From: a bacterium
GTDB taxonomy: Bacteria; Elusimicrobiota; Elusimicrobia; Elusimicrobiales; UBA9959
DNA: 64,000 nt
NCBI GenBank assembly: GCA_021786295.1
Contig: JAJYNO010000026.1
Span: 124,001 to 188,000 of the forward strand
Reading direction: 5' to 3'
The position numbers and the translations under genes are program-made. Position 1 is the stretch's first letter. Every line of letters starts with the position of its first letter. Of this stretch, positions 42,001-49,893 are shown one piece after another. Below the pieces are notes generated by a model that did no database searches, had not been told where the DNA came from, and saw nothing but the letters and a program-made list of their open reading frames with translations.

Positions 42001-42766
42001 CGTAATAATTCCCCGGCGTCACGGTTGAGGCGTCGAGACTGGAGAACCCGTCGGTGGAGACCTGCAGCAGGTAGCGGGTCCAGGCCGGGTTGCCGTTGCC
42101 GTCCCAGAACACCGACATGCCGGTAGACCCGACCAGGGCGTAGTCCCCGGCGCCGGGCTGGTAGGGGAGCGTGATCGTCGACAGCGTCACGAAGCCGGAA
42201 TCCTGCCCCCCGGCCCCCAGCGCCCTGACCCGCATGAAATAGGTGGAGTCGGGGTTCAGGCCGGTATAAAGGGCCGTCAGGCCGGTCCCGCTCGAAACGG
42301 AAGTAATTGCGAAGGCGTCGTCCATCGAAACCTCCGCCCAGTACTGCGTGCCGGCCGCGTTATTGCCGGAGTTCCAGCCCAGCGTAAAGCCGGAAGGCCC
42401 CAGGCCCAGCACGGCCGCGCCCTGCGGCTCCTGAGGCGGCGTCAGCGTGGAGACAGGCACGGAGTAGGCGCTGTCCGGTTCGGTGGCGACCTTTACCGTG
42501 AAATAGTAGGTGGCGTTGGAAAAAAGACCGTAATAGCCGGTGGCCTGCTGGCCGAGAGCCAGGGCGGCGCTGGAGAAGAAGGTCGAGAAAGTGGGGTCTT
42601 GCGAGATGGCCGCCCACGGCGTCTCCGAGGACGGGGCGTCGAGCTGCCAAGACACGGAGGCCGAACCCGTGGAAGCGGACACGAACTGGACATTAGCCGG
42701 AACGGCGCCCATTGAGACCCCCGTAAAGATGCCGACAAGAAAGCCAACCCAAACGGCCAGTTTCAT
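39053..42766 (-). CDS. Large Fn3-repeat surface protein with FlgD-like sorting-type C-terminus
   Basis: The 1237-aa protein begins with signal peptide MKLAVWVGFLVGIFTGVSMG. Four to five Fn3 domains (about 22-390) share the recurrent phrases SSxTYYFRVRA and WSPNGNPGYTEYYV. Ig-like repeats containing WxxxxxDTxxPxxxD follow, then another Fn3 (about 870-985), two CarboxypepD_reg-like sandwiches and a C-terminal domain, YAYPDPASAWVTFHV...VFSLDGRLVQ...SGVYFYTVRL...KFAVVR. This architecture and end match the 1524-aa protein at 25166, so the two are paralogues flanking the cluster. It is the first gene of the surface operon, read from a TATAAT 8 nt before its ATG. Confidence 0.86.
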   Translation of the reverse strand: MKLAVWVGFLVGIFTGVSMGAVPANVQFVSASTGSASVSWQLDAPSSETPWAAISQDPTFSTFFSSAALALGQQATGYYGLFSNATYYFTVKVATEPDSAYSVPVSTLTPPQEPQGAAVLGLGPSGFTLGWNSGNNAAGTQYWAEVSMDDAFAITSVSSGTGLTALYTGLNPDSTYFMRVRALGAGGQDSGFVTLSTITLPYQPGAGDYALVGSTGMSVFWDGNGNPAWTRYLLQVSTDGFSSLDASTVTPGNYYEAGGLQPNTTFYFRAAAYGWGGAYSAFTAFGSTLTYAAAPADNPPDIGSPGPDSVPVQWSPNGNPGYTEYYVGVATSADFLGTDFGPRQWAAGPALTVTGLYPATLFYFRVRARDSAGRTSGWLYLGSAVTLSGADTVPPSVIDLQPGDDVWRGSVSGSYNVQFSDYGSLLARFQVLADTGPAFSGTAVSTWTDVVTGIDAAEYNTPWMLPPQVFTAIQQDVTTYVSVRVYDNAGNSTVYPDAFYVLRDTTQPTLADNAVSPQGWLSSDPGPVFDVEAADALSGLQQFLYSASAVPGAADGAILPWTSVPGFSPGPSYAAPWGVDFAALRDGVTNYISVRAVDAAGNARTYADAFKLLKNTLGPPVVITSPGGAWVSTVTAFSGTASPMVESSPPVGTQVSLRELAGGLYYDGASFSSASQVWLDASGTATWSYDASTVPFAQGTEYALTARARDSSGLLTASPYPSVTFQLDQQAPSVWVSTPLPAGSTVYSLDTVQGTAADSGPAGLYAVDIYVKSLADGKWWNFATDSWGGVPVASATAAGASWTFTPGSGLRGAVASGRSYFVAAVAEDAALPPNVTPFGAAGSTFTWVDTVPPDAVTAFAPSTGTSPGRIDLAWTFPGDDGGQLALTYGQYAVQYSTFAAAAFSTGTAQVLISTAMVQPGAYQSYTLSGLQPETTYYLRMWVLDDGGNWSGPSSLSSTLSGNRLNDTIAGTVKTPAGTGVTGVIVDAVNGDGVIAATSYTLDDGLGSFSLTPLPDGIYRVQATWVQDGFASAVAKDEVPMGYADADFVLSLDYQLASVSGVLSPASAAAGPRPSSSGGEAQLWRGTRMLARALPDLSGRFAIRNLIPGEYTLRVTDGGAWKTLDINLAPGQDLQLKPLGTLLDKASVYAYPDPASAWVTFHVQSGIFPARVKISVFSLDGRLVQKAEGEINSSAPYEYRWDFSGRAPASGVYFYTVRLADDLGGNSSEVTRKFAVVR

Positions 42767-42774
42767 CCGGGTAT

Positions 42775-42780
42775 ATTATA
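42775..42780 (-). promoter_or_regulatory. -10 element (TATAAT) of the surface operon
   Basis: A perfect TATAAT on the minus strand lies 8 nt before the ATG at 42766, with no Shine-Dalgarno sequence between. It predicts a leaderless mRNA for the first gene of the 20-kb surface cluster. Confidence 0.55.
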
Positions 42781-42865
42781 GTTAATAAAGGGACTCCGCC
42801 GTAAGGTGACGGCGTATACTTTTAGCGGAAGTTACATCCGGCCTGCCCCGCCGGCGAGGGCCGTC

Positions 42866-43504
42866 TCAATACCCCAGTTCCTCGTTGATCAGCATTACGA
42901 GGATATCGCTCGACCAGGGACGCTTCCAGAGCGTCGTCACCTGGTTGCAGATGCGCGAGGGCGAGGCGCAGTCCACGCAGCGGCCGGCCTTCACACAGGG
43001 ATTGTCCTTGGCTAGGCGCAGGTTGTTGGCGATAGCGGCCACGTTGCGAGCCCGCCACAGGCCTTGCTGCTCGTCGCGCGCCAGCTTGTTGACGCCGGCG
43101 AGCAGAACTATCTTCCGCGGGCCGTAGATGACCGCCGCGCCCCGGTTGCCGTTGGAGTCCACGAACAGCAGTTTGCCGTCCAGCGTCACCGCCTGCGGGG
43201 ACGCGAGGTAGATATCGGAGGCCTGCGCGGCCAGCCAGACGGCGCGCCGCTCCTCCGCGGGCATGCCGTGCGAGTGCGTGACGATGGTATTGCCCGCCTT
43301 CTCAAGCGCCGCGGGGAGCCCCAGCGAGGCGACGGTCATCGAGCCGCCCAGGCCTATCCTCTTCCCGGAGCCCGCGAGCCGGAGCAGAGCCGCGGCCGCC
43401 TCTGCTCCGGAGGCGTGGACCTCCGCCGAGAAGTTGTTAGCGCGCAGCGCCTTAGCCGTGTTCTCCAGCAACTTCATACCGAGTTCCACTATCCTGTCCT
43501 CCAT
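42866..43504 (-). CDS. LUD-domain protein (LutB/LutC-like, DUF162)
   Basis: The 212-aa protein contains the LUD fold: IGLGGSMTVASLGLPAALE, VTHSHGM, GVNKLARDEQQGLWRARNVAAI and a C-terminal cysteine set CVKAGRCVDCASPSRIC. LUD proteins take part in lactate utilisation as part of LutABC, but single stand-alone members with the C-terminal cysteines have no settled function. I placed the start at ATG 43504 (GGAGGAG 4 nt upstream); the open frame further upstream is antisense noise. It begins 26 nt after the pullulanase stop and is probably in one transcript with it. Confidence 0.85.
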   Translation of the reverse strand: MEDRIVELGMKLLENTAKALRANNFSAEVHASGAEAAAALLRLAGSGKRIGLGGSMTVASLGLPAALEKAGNTIVTHSHGMPAEERRAVWLAAQASDIYLASPQAVTLDGKLLFVDSNGNRGAAVIYGPRKIVLLAGVNKLARDEQQGLWRARNVAAIANNLRLAKDNPCVKAGRCVDCASPSRICNQVTTLWKRPWSSDILVMLINEELGY

Positions 43505-43530
43505 GGTCTCCTCCGCTGCCTGAGCCGGCC

Positions 43531-46020
43531 TCACCGGGAGCGCAGCACCTCCAGCGTCAGCGGCGCGACTGAAACGTAGCCGGAGACCGGTTTGCCGGGC
43601 TCCTTCGCCAGGCCGGAGGCGTCGAAGGCCCTGACCCAGCCGCCGGACGGCAGCACGAACCTGCGCGCGTCCCTCTCGGGGTTGATAAGCACGACGATGC
43701 GCTTCCAGCTGTCTCCGACCTTGTCGCCGTAGAGTTCGTAGGCGATGGCCGGCTGGTTCACCCGCAGCCCCAGTTGCTCGTAGAACTTCAGGTAGTCGCG
43801 GACCTGCTCCCCGGTCCTCATGCGGAAGGCCGGGTGGGCCTTGCGCATGGCTATCAGGTCGCGGTAGTACTCGAAGACGGCGTAGTTCTTCTTCTTGAGG
43901 TCCCAGTCCAGCTCGTTGACCGAATCGGGCAGGTTGTAGGAATTGTCCTGCCCTCCCTTGGTCCGCAGGAACTCCTCGCCGGCGTGCAGGAACGGTATGC
44001 CCTGCGAGGTAAGCACTATGGCGTTGGCAAGCTTGTCCATGGCCACCTTGCTCGCGTAGGGCGCGTCGGGGACCGACAGGTCGATGCGGTCCCACAGCGT
44101 GTTGTTGTCGTGGCAGGAGACGTAGTTCATCGTCTCCAGCGGTCCGTCGGTGAAATCGTCCACCGCGCCGCGGATGCCGCGCATCACGCCCTCGCGGTTC
44201 CTGGCGGCCTCCACGTAGCCCAGGTCCTTCAGGGAGAACACGCTGCCCTTTATCGCGTCGCGGAAGCCGTCGTTGAACACGGCGAAGCCGAGCCCGCGCT
44301 GGCTGCCCTTCGCCACCCCGCTGACCGGGGAGTCGCCGGCCTTCCAAGGCTCGCCGTAGACGATGACGCCCGGCTCGGCCTTCTCCAGCGCGGCCATGAC
44401 GCCGGCCGCGGTCGTTGTGTCCATCAGGCCCATCAGATCGAAGCGGAAGCCGTCCACTTTGTAGTCGCGCACCCAGTGCAGCAGGCTGTCGACGATGAAC
44501 TTGCGCGCCATAGGCGCCTCGGTCTTGAACTCGTTGCCGCAGCCGGAGCCGTTGTAGTACGTGCCGTCGGGTTTCACGCGGTAGTAGTAGTCCGGCGCGG
44601 CCGCGTTGAAGTTGTAGGTTTTGGCGGGCGTTTCGGCGGTGTGGTTATACACGACGTCCATGATCACCTTCAGGCCCTTGCGGTGGAACGCGTCTATCAT
44701 CTCCTTCAGTTCGCGCACGCGAGAGCCGTTCAGCGGGTCCGTGGAGTAGGAGCCCTCCGGCGAGTTGTAGTTGACCGGCATGTAGCCCCAGTTGTAGGCA
44801 GTCGTGCTGTCCCCGTTCTCGAAGTCCTGCACTGGCAGTATGTGCACGGCGTTGACGCCCAGTTCCTTCATGTGGTCCAGGCCGGTCTCTATGTCCGGGA
44901 ACTCGGTGTCGCGCGTGCCGGATTCGGCCGCTCCGAGGTATTTGCCCTTCAGCTTCACTCCGGAATGAGGGTCCATGGTGAGGTCGCGCAGATGCACCTC
45001 GTACACTATCGCCTCCGAGCGGTCGAAGACGGGGCCGGCGGAGACCGGCGTCGTGTCCCGCAGCACCAGCGCGCGCCCGTCGTCGGCGGTGACGCAGGCG
45101 GCGTAAGGGTCCAGCCCCTCGCGGACTTTCCCGTCCTCCTCCGTCCTGATGCGGTAGGACTTGCCTTCCAGGGAAAACCCGAAGTCCTTCGCCCAGACGC
45201 CGTGCCCCTCCGGGGACAGTTCGTAGACTGCGGGCCGCGTAGACGCGGCGTCGTCGTACACCAGCATCTCCGCCTTGGCCGCGTACGGGGCGAACAGGCG
45301 GAAGACCGGCCTGGCCGGGTCGCCGGAAAGGCCCATTTTCTCCGTCGTATAGAAGTAGGGGCCGTAGACGACGTCCCCCAGTCTCAGCGTCACCGGCCCG
45401 TAGTCGGCGGAGCGCAGGGCGTACTCCCCCCTGTTGACGGCCATGTAGGGCGGGTCGAAGTCCTTGAAGACGAAGCGCGCCGCGCGGGAACGCTCCCCCC
45501 CCAGCGGCTCGGCGGAGAGCGGCTTCAGCGTCTCCGTTCCGCGCTCGAGGACGAAGTTCTGCGACTCCAGGAACGCGCGGCCGACCGGGCGCGTGAAGGC
45601 GGCGCGCACGACTCCCGGCGCGTCCAGCCAGGCCCCGGTGACGTCCGTGGAGACCGCCGGCGGGGAGTCGTAGACCTTCGGGTCTCCCTCCAGCAGGTAG
45701 ACTTCGCCCGGCCGCGCGGAAGGCATCACCCGGTCCGGAGCGTCCTTGTCCTCCCAGTCGCCCTTCCTGGGCAGGAAGCCGGCCGCCCTGCCGGAAAGGC
45801 CGGACGAGTCCAGGTCCAGTTCGAAGAACGTCCCGAACGCGTCCTCTCCGGCCGGGCGCAGCTCGAAGCCGGGCTTCTTGTCCGACTCGTCCCAGACCCA
45901 GAGGTTCCAGCCGGCGTAGGACTTGTCCAGCCGGTTGTAGTGGACGATCAGGTTATCGGCGGCGTAAGCCCGGAGCGGCATAAGCAAAGCCCCCATCATA
46001 AGGATTTTAAGTCTTTTCAT
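43531..46020 (-). CDS. pulA: Type I pullulanase (GH13), exported
   Basis: The 829-aa protein has signal peptide MKRLKILMMGALLMPLRAYA. A CBM41-like starch-binding domain follows (LIVHYNRLDKSYAGWNLWVW), then an Ig/CBM48-like domain and the GH13 barrel. The pullulanase signature is YNWGYMPVNYN; the next conserved regions are DVVYNHT, FRFDLMGLMD with the nucleophile Asp528, VYGEPW with the acid/base Glu557, and CHDNNTLWDR with Asp638. It cleaves alpha-1,6 branches of pullulan, glycogen or starch. An exported form points to external or periplasmic alpha-glucans. The downstream LUD gene is probably unrelated in function. It is divergent from the DUF4015 gene across 44 bp. Confidence 0.95.
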   Translation of the reverse strand: MKRLKILMMGALLMPLRAYAADNLIVHYNRLDKSYAGWNLWVWDESDKKPGFELRPAGEDAFGTFFELDLDSSGLSGRAAGFLPRKGDWEDKDAPDRVMPSARPGEVYLLEGDPKVYDSPPAVSTDVTGAWLDAPGVVRAAFTRPVGRAFLESQNFVLERGTETLKPLSAEPLGGERSRAARFVFKDFDPPYMAVNRGEYALRSADYGPVTLRLGDVVYGPYFYTTEKMGLSGDPARPVFRLFAPYAAKAEMLVYDDAASTRPAVYELSPEGHGVWAKDFGFSLEGKSYRIRTEEDGKVREGLDPYAACVTADDGRALVLRDTTPVSAGPVFDRSEAIVYEVHLRDLTMDPHSGVKLKGKYLGAAESGTRDTEFPDIETGLDHMKELGVNAVHILPVQDFENGDSTTAYNWGYMPVNYNSPEGSYSTDPLNGSRVRELKEMIDAFHRKGLKVIMDVVYNHTAETPAKTYNFNAAAPDYYYRVKPDGTYYNGSGCGNEFKTEAPMARKFIVDSLLHWVRDYKVDGFRFDLMGLMDTTTAAGVMAALEKAEPGVIVYGEPWKAGDSPVSGVAKGSQRGLGFAVFNDGFRDAIKGSVFSLKDLGYVEAARNREGVMRGIRGAVDDFTDGPLETMNYVSCHDNNTLWDRIDLSVPDAPYASKVAMDKLANAIVLTSQGIPFLHAGEEFLRTKGGQDNSYNLPDSVNELDWDLKKKNYAVFEYYRDLIAMRKAHPAFRMRTGEQVRDYLKFYEQLGLRVNQPAIAYELYGDKVGDSWKRIVVLINPERDARRFVLPSGGWVRAFDASGLAKEPGKPVSGYVSVAPLTLEVLRSR

Positions 46021-46050
46021 TATCAGCCCCTGTTGCTGTCCAGTAAATTG

Positions 46051-46056
46051 TAAAAT
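46051..46056 (+). promoter_or_regulatory. -10 element (TAAAAT) of the DUF4015 gene
   Basis: TAAAAT lies 8 nt before the ATG at 46065 with no ribosome site between, the same spacing as at the ispA and surface-operon starts. Confidence 0.4.
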
Positions 46057-46064
46057 ATCTGCCT

Positions 46065-47228
46065 ATGCTGATTACAGCGCTTTCTTTGCTCCTCGCCGCT
46101 CAGCCCGGCGCTGCCGCCCCCGCGGCCCGGACGTCCACCGCCCCGGCCGTGGCGATCTCGACTTCCGCCATCCTCAAGCTCACCGAGGAGAGCCCCCGCG
46201 TGCGCGGCATACACATCACCTCCTGGGCCGCAGGCTCCGCCAGGGAGCGAGAGCGGTTAATGGAGCATATCTCCGGCACGGTAATAAACACTGTGGTGAT
46301 CGCGGTGAAGGAGACCGACGGCCACGTCTATATTCCAGGAGTCAAAAAGGCCGAAGAATACGGCTCCTACATGGGCGCCATCCAGAAGCCGGAGGAGATG
46401 CTCAGGGATTTCAAGGGAGAGGGCCTCTACACCGTCGCCAGGATAGTGGTCTTCAAGGACCAGGTCCTTCCGAAGAGGCGCCCCGACCTGGCCGTCAGGA
46501 CACCCGGGGGCGGCCTTTGGAAAAGCCATAACGGAGCCACCTGGCTGGACCCGTACAACAGGAAGGTCTGGGACTACACGCTCGACATAGCCGAGCGCTG
46601 CGCGCAGCTCGGTTTCGACGAGATACAGTTCGACTACCTGCGCTATCCCTCCGAGGGGGACACCAGGCTCTGCCGCTACTCCAAGCCGCACACCCCGGCC
46701 ACGGCCATCAGGAACCTCGGCGAGTTCCTGGCCTACGCCCACAAGCGGCTGGCGGGCTACAAGGTAAAGGTCTCCGCCGACGTGTTCGGTCTGACCACCT
46801 CGGCCAAGACGGACATGGGGATAGGCCAGGACCTGGCCACTCTCGCCTCCGGCGCGGATTATATCTACCCTATGATGTACCCCTCGCATTACGCCCCCGG
46901 GGAATACCATCTGAAGAACCCGAACGCCGCCCCTTACGCCGTCATAGACCACGGTCTCAAGGACGCGCTGCGCAGGCTGGGGCCGCACTACGCGCGCCTG
47001 CGCCCTTACCTGCAGGACTTCTCGCTTTTCGGAGTTCACTACGGGCCGGAGCAGGTGCGCGCGCAGATCATAGCCGCGCGCCGCAACATGCTGAACAGCT
47101 GGGTGCTGTGGAACCCGGCGAACAAGTACACCTGGTCCGCGCTTACCCCCCACTCCTACCGCGCCTTCGTGGACCCTCAGTTCCCCTACGACTGGCACGA
47201 GATCAAGCCGGCCGCCAGGACCCGATAA
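46065..47228 (+). CDS. DUF4015 putative glycoside hydrolase, exported
   Basis: The 387-aa protein has signal peptide MLITALSLLLAAQPGAAAPA. A TIM-barrel DUF4015 domain follows: GIHITSWAAGS, NTVVIAVKETDGHVYIPGVKKA, YTVARIVVFKD, WLDPYNRKVWDYTLDIAERCAQLGFDEIQFDYLRYP and YIYPMMYPSHYAPGEY. The Asp/Tyr-rich QFDYLRYP segment is the likely active-site strand. The family is classed as glycoside-hydrolase-like with unknown substrate; the divergent pullulanase suggests a polysaccharide role, as inference. It ends just before a strong hairpin at 47236. Confidence 0.88.
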   Translation: MLITALSLLLAAQPGAAAPAARTSTAPAVAISTSAILKLTEESPRVRGIHITSWAAGSARERERLMEHISGTVINTVVIAVKETDGHVYIPGVKKAEEYGSYMGAIQKPEEMLRDFKGEGLYTVARIVVFKDQVLPKRRPDLAVRTPGGGLWKSHNGATWLDPYNRKVWDYTLDIAERCAQLGFDEIQFDYLRYPSEGDTRLCRYSKPHTPATAIRNLGEFLAYAHKRLAGYKVKVSADVFGLTTSAKTDMGIGQDLATLASGADYIYPMMYPSHYAPGEYHLKNPNAAPYAVIDHGLKDALRRLGPHYARLRPYLQDFSLFGVHYGPEQVRAQIIAARRNMLNSWVLWNPANKYTWSALTPHSYRAFVDPQFPYDWHEIKPAARTR

Positions 47229-47235
47229 GCGCCGA

Positions 47236-47273
47236 GACCGCGTCCGCCCTGCGGACGGGCGCGGTCAGCTTTT
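47236..47273 (+). terminator. Rho-independent-like terminator after the DUF4015 gene
   Basis: The stem GACCG-CGTCCGC, loop CCT, returns as GCGGACG-(GGCG bulge)-CGGTC and is followed by AGCTTTT. It lies between the convergent ends at 47228 and 47265 and overlaps the stop of the DeoB-like gene by a few bases. Confidence 0.6.
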
Positions 47274-48491
47274 AACTATCTTGCGGTACTCGTCCCGCAC
47301 CCCGAAATACTGGGCGAGGACGCTCCCTATGTCGGTAAGACCAGGCAGCAGGCCGGTCTTCAGGCCGCCGAGCCCCGCGCCGTAACCCTTGCGCCAGGCC
47401 AGAAAGGGGAGAGGCTCGTTGTTGTGGTAGCCGTAATCCTCCCTGTGCAGCATGCCGTGGTCCGCCGTTATCATCAGCAGGTCCCCGTTGGCCATGTTCC
47501 TCTCCAGCAGCGGCAGGCAGCGGTCTATCTCCTGGATGGACTTCAGCCCCCCCTCTATCTCTCGCGTGTGGCCGTAGACGCTGTCGGTGTCGACCAGGTT
47601 CGTGAAAACGAAGGTTCCTCTGGGGCGGTAGACCGCGCGCGCGGCCTGCAGGGCGTTCACGGTGCCCTGCAGCGAGAAAGGGTTGGTGTCCTTCTTCTTC
47701 GGGTGCACGAAGCGCAGCTTCAGCGCCGGGTCCAGATAGACCTCGCTGTGCAGCTTTATCTTGGCGTGGTACGAGGTGTTGACCAGGTCGCTGGTCTTGC
47801 CGACCGCCACCGTCCAGACTGCGGCGTCGTGCAGCACGTCCACCAGCGTGCGCTGGCCGATAGGCAGCACGGCGTCGTGGCGGTTGGAGGTGCGGATGAG
47901 CTCACCCTGCGCGTTCCTGACGTAGGGGCGCGCTATCGCGCGGGTTATCGGGATCCCCATCTCCATGCCCAGCGAGAACGCCGCCTCCGCGATGCGGTGC
48001 TGCTCGGCCACCGGGATGACCGCCTCGTTCATCGCCAGCTGTATCAGCGGGTCGCATTTGCTGGCGTAGACTATGGGCCGGCCGGTGCGCTCGTGCTCCG
48101 CGGCGTTGAGCTCTATGGCCTCCATGCCGCCGGCCATCCTGTTGAAGAAGGTCTTGCGGCCGATGCGCCGCTCCAGCTCGTCGAGATACTTCCGGCCGAA
48201 GCCGTCAGGGAAGAGGTCGTACGTGCGGTGGTCTATCACGCCCATCATCTCGCGGTGGCCCACCAGGCTGTCGGCCGTGGCCGAAACCTGGACCACGCGC
48301 GCCGCGTAGGCGTCTCCCGAGGCCCTGCCGAAGCGCTTCCGGAACTCGGGACGGACTATCCCGCCCAGGCCGAGGCGGCTCAGGTTCGGAAAGCGGACCT
48401 TGCCGGGATACTTGGAAAGCAGGTACTCAAGGGTGGTAAGCCCCACCGCGTCTATCACCATCAGCAGCGCTGTCCTCTGTTCGCGTTTCAT
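47265..48491 (-). CDS. deoB: Phosphopentomutase-like alkaline-phosphatase-superfamily protein
   Basis: The 408-aa protein has the DeoB layout. The first metal-site Asp is in VIDAVG. The phospho-residue loop is SATADSLVGHREMMG (DeoB usually GKDTxTGHWE). The later metal ligands are in NLVDTDSVYGHTRE, ITADHGMLH and YHNNEPLPFL. DeoB interconverts ribose-1- and ribose-5-phosphate using two Mn ions. The active-site loop differs from canonical DeoB (Ser and Arg in place of Thr and Trp), so it may be a subfamily mutase with another sugar phosphate. NupC at 57815 would give a nucleoside-salvage link. AAGGAG precedes the ATG. Confidence 0.82.
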   Translation of the reverse strand: MKREQRTALLMVIDAVGLTTLEYLLSKYPGKVRFPNLSRLGLGGIVRPEFRKRFGRASGDAYAARVVQVSATADSLVGHREMMGVIDHRTYDLFPDGFGRKYLDELERRIGRKTFFNRMAGGMEAIELNAAEHERTGRPIVYASKCDPLIQLAMNEAVIPVAEQHRIAEAAFSLGMEMGIPITRAIARPYVRNAQGELIRTSNRHDAVLPIGQRTLVDVLHDAAVWTVAVGKTSDLVNTSYHAKIKLHSEVYLDPALKLRFVHPKKKDTNPFSLQGTVNALQAARAVYRPRGTFVFTNLVDTDSVYGHTREIEGGLKSIQEIDRCLPLLERNMANGDLLMITADHGMLHREDYGYHNNEPLPFLAWRKGYGAGLGGLKTGLLPGLTDIGSVLAQYFGVRDEYRKIVKS

Positions 48492-48525
48492 GCTCTCTCC
48501 TTGAAGGTCGCCTCCGCCGTGCGTT

Positions 48526-49167
48526 TCAGGCCGCTGCGTCCAGGACGGCCTTCAGCATGGCCGGCTCCGGCTGCAGGCCGACGAGGGTTATGCTGTCGTT
48601 GACCACGATCTGCGGCACGCCGGAGACGTTGTACCTGTCAGCCAGCTGAGGGAACTCCGACGATTCCACCATCTCGGCGGTTATCTGCGGCGAGACCAGC
48701 GCGAACTTGTGCGCCATCACCACGGCCCCGGGGCAGTACGGGCAGGAGGGCGTGACGAAGACCTTTATGTTCACCGGCTTGGCCACCCCGCCCAGCGCGG
48801 TCACTGTCTCAGGCTGCAGGTCCTGCGAGGCCGAAACGGAGTTCTTCAGCGCTTCCAGCAGGGAGACGAACTCGTACCCGGCGGGGATGCCGTAGAAGCG
48901 CACTCGCGAGCCGTTGGCCCCCTCTATAACTGCGGCGGGGGTCTTGTCTATGCCGTAGGCCGAGGCCTTTTCGGTGTCGGTGACCCTGTTGTATACCTCC
49001 AGCTTCACTTTTGGGGAGAGCGAGGCGAGTTCCTTGTAGAGCTCCTCGGTCGGGCCGCAGGTCTCGCAGAGCATCGTTTCCTTGAAATAGACTATCTTGA
49101 CCTCTCCGGCCAGTTCGGAAAGCCTCTTTTTAACCTCGTCCGCGGTCTGCTGGTCCATGAAAGACAT
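48526..49167 (-). CDS. Tandem-thioredoxin-fold protein (PDO-like), two CxxC sites
   Basis: The 213-aa protein consists of two thioredoxin folds, each with an active site: LCETC (Cys34/37) in the first and CPYC (Cys142/145) in the second, the latter followed by the cis-Pro loop VSGVPQIVVN. This is the protein disulfide oxidoreductase / glutaredoxin-like PDO architecture, best known from thermophiles and anaerobes. It has no signal peptide, so it should work in the cytosol. The ribosome site AGGAGG and a TATAAT inside the end of rluA show that it has its own promoter. It lies 34 nt before the DeoB-like gene on the same strand. Confidence 0.88.
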   Translation of the reverse strand: MSFMDQQTADEVKKRLSELAGEVKIVYFKETMLCETCGPTEELYKELASLSPKVKLEVYNRVTDTEKASAYGIDKTPAAVIEGANGSRVRFYGIPAGYEFVSLLEALKNSVSASQDLQPETVTALGGVAKPVNIKVFVTPSCPYCPGAVVMAHKFALVSPQITAEMVESSEFPQLADRYNVSGVPQIVVNDSITLVGLQPEPAMLKAVLDAAA

Positions 49168-49232
49168 AGTAGCGCCTCCTTTTCCTCCATCCGTTTTAGA
49201 TGCCGGCCCGGAATGAAAGTTTCGTCCGGCCT

Positions 49233-49238
49233 ATTATA
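49233..49238 (-). promoter_or_regulatory. -10 element (TATAAT) of the PDO-like gene
   Basis: TATAAT on the minus strand overlaps the TAA stop of rluA. The roughly 57-nt leader contains an imperfect hairpin (about 49203-49230), then GGAGGAAAAGGAGG before the ATG at 49167. The hairpin might act as a weak terminator for rluA or as a leader structure. Confidence 0.5.
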
Positions 49239-49893
49239 GCACCTTCAGCACGCCCAGGAAATCCGGCGGCGGGTCCGCCTCGAAAGAGAGCTGCCGGCCG
49301 CCCATGTCCTTGAACTTCAGCTTCCACGCGTGCAGCATCAGCCGGGGATATTTCGCCTGTCTGGCGCTGTCCCCGTAAAGCGCGTCCCCGATGACCGGAT
49401 GGCCTATGGAATACAGGTGCGCCCGTATCTGGTGCCTGCGGCCTGTCAGGATGGAGACCTCCAGCACGGCTGCGCCTCGCAGCTGCTCCAGCACGGCGTA
49501 GCGCGTCACCGAGGGCTTGCCGTCGAAGGCCACCGACACCCGGCCCGAACCGCGCTGCTTGAGCGGCTTGTCTATCTCCCCCCGCTTTTCCTCCATCCGC
49601 CCCTCGGCCGCCACCAGGTACCTCTTCTCCACCTCGCGCGTCTCGAAAAGCCCGGAATAGTAGCGGTGGGCCTCCGGAGTGCGCGCGAAGAGTATCAGGC
49701 CGCTGGCGTCCCTGTCCAGCCGGTGGGTCACGAAGACCCGGCCGAAGCGCTGGTGCAGCAGACCGACCAGGTGCTTCTCTCCCGCCAGGCCTCCCCGGGC
49801 CGGCATGGTCAGCAGGCCCGAGGGCTTGTTGACCACCAGCAGCTCCGGCGTTTCCCTGACCACCTCGATATCCTCTGGTTTCATTTGTTTCAT
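49234..49893 (-). CDS. RluA-family pseudouridine synthase
   Basis: The 219-aa protein has the catalytic motif HRLDRDASGLILFAR with Asp60, and the later RYAVLEQL, GRRHQIRAHLYSIGHPVIGDALYG and LMLHAWKLKF of the RluA/RluC/RluD catalytic core. No S4 domain is present, so it is a short form such as RluA, TruC or a YlyB-like enzyme. It isomerises uridine in rRNA or tRNA; the target cannot be read. The first 4 nt overlap the MFS stop. An alternative ATG lies three codons in. Confidence 0.92.
   Translation of the reverse strand: MKQMKPEDIEVVRETPELLVVNKPSGLLTMPARGGLAGEKHLVGLLHQRFGRVFVTHRLDRDASGLILFARTPEAHRYYSGLFETREVEKRYLVAAEGRMEEKRGEIDKPLKQRGSGRVSVAFDGKPSVTRYAVLEQLRGAAVLEVSILTGRRHQIRAHLYSIGHPVIGDALYGDSARQAKYPRLMLHAWKLKFKDMGGRQLSFEADPPPDFLGVLKVL

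Noticed and set aside
42797-42814. Small hairpin CGCCGT/ACGGCG as a terminator of the LUD gene
   Set aside because: The stem is only 6 bp and the following stretch on the minus strand lacks a T run, so I did not list it as a feature.
43774-46053. A 759-codon open frame antisense to the pullulanase
   Set aside because: The pullulanase frame has all catalytic motifs; the antisense frame is Val/Arg/His-rich shadow coding.
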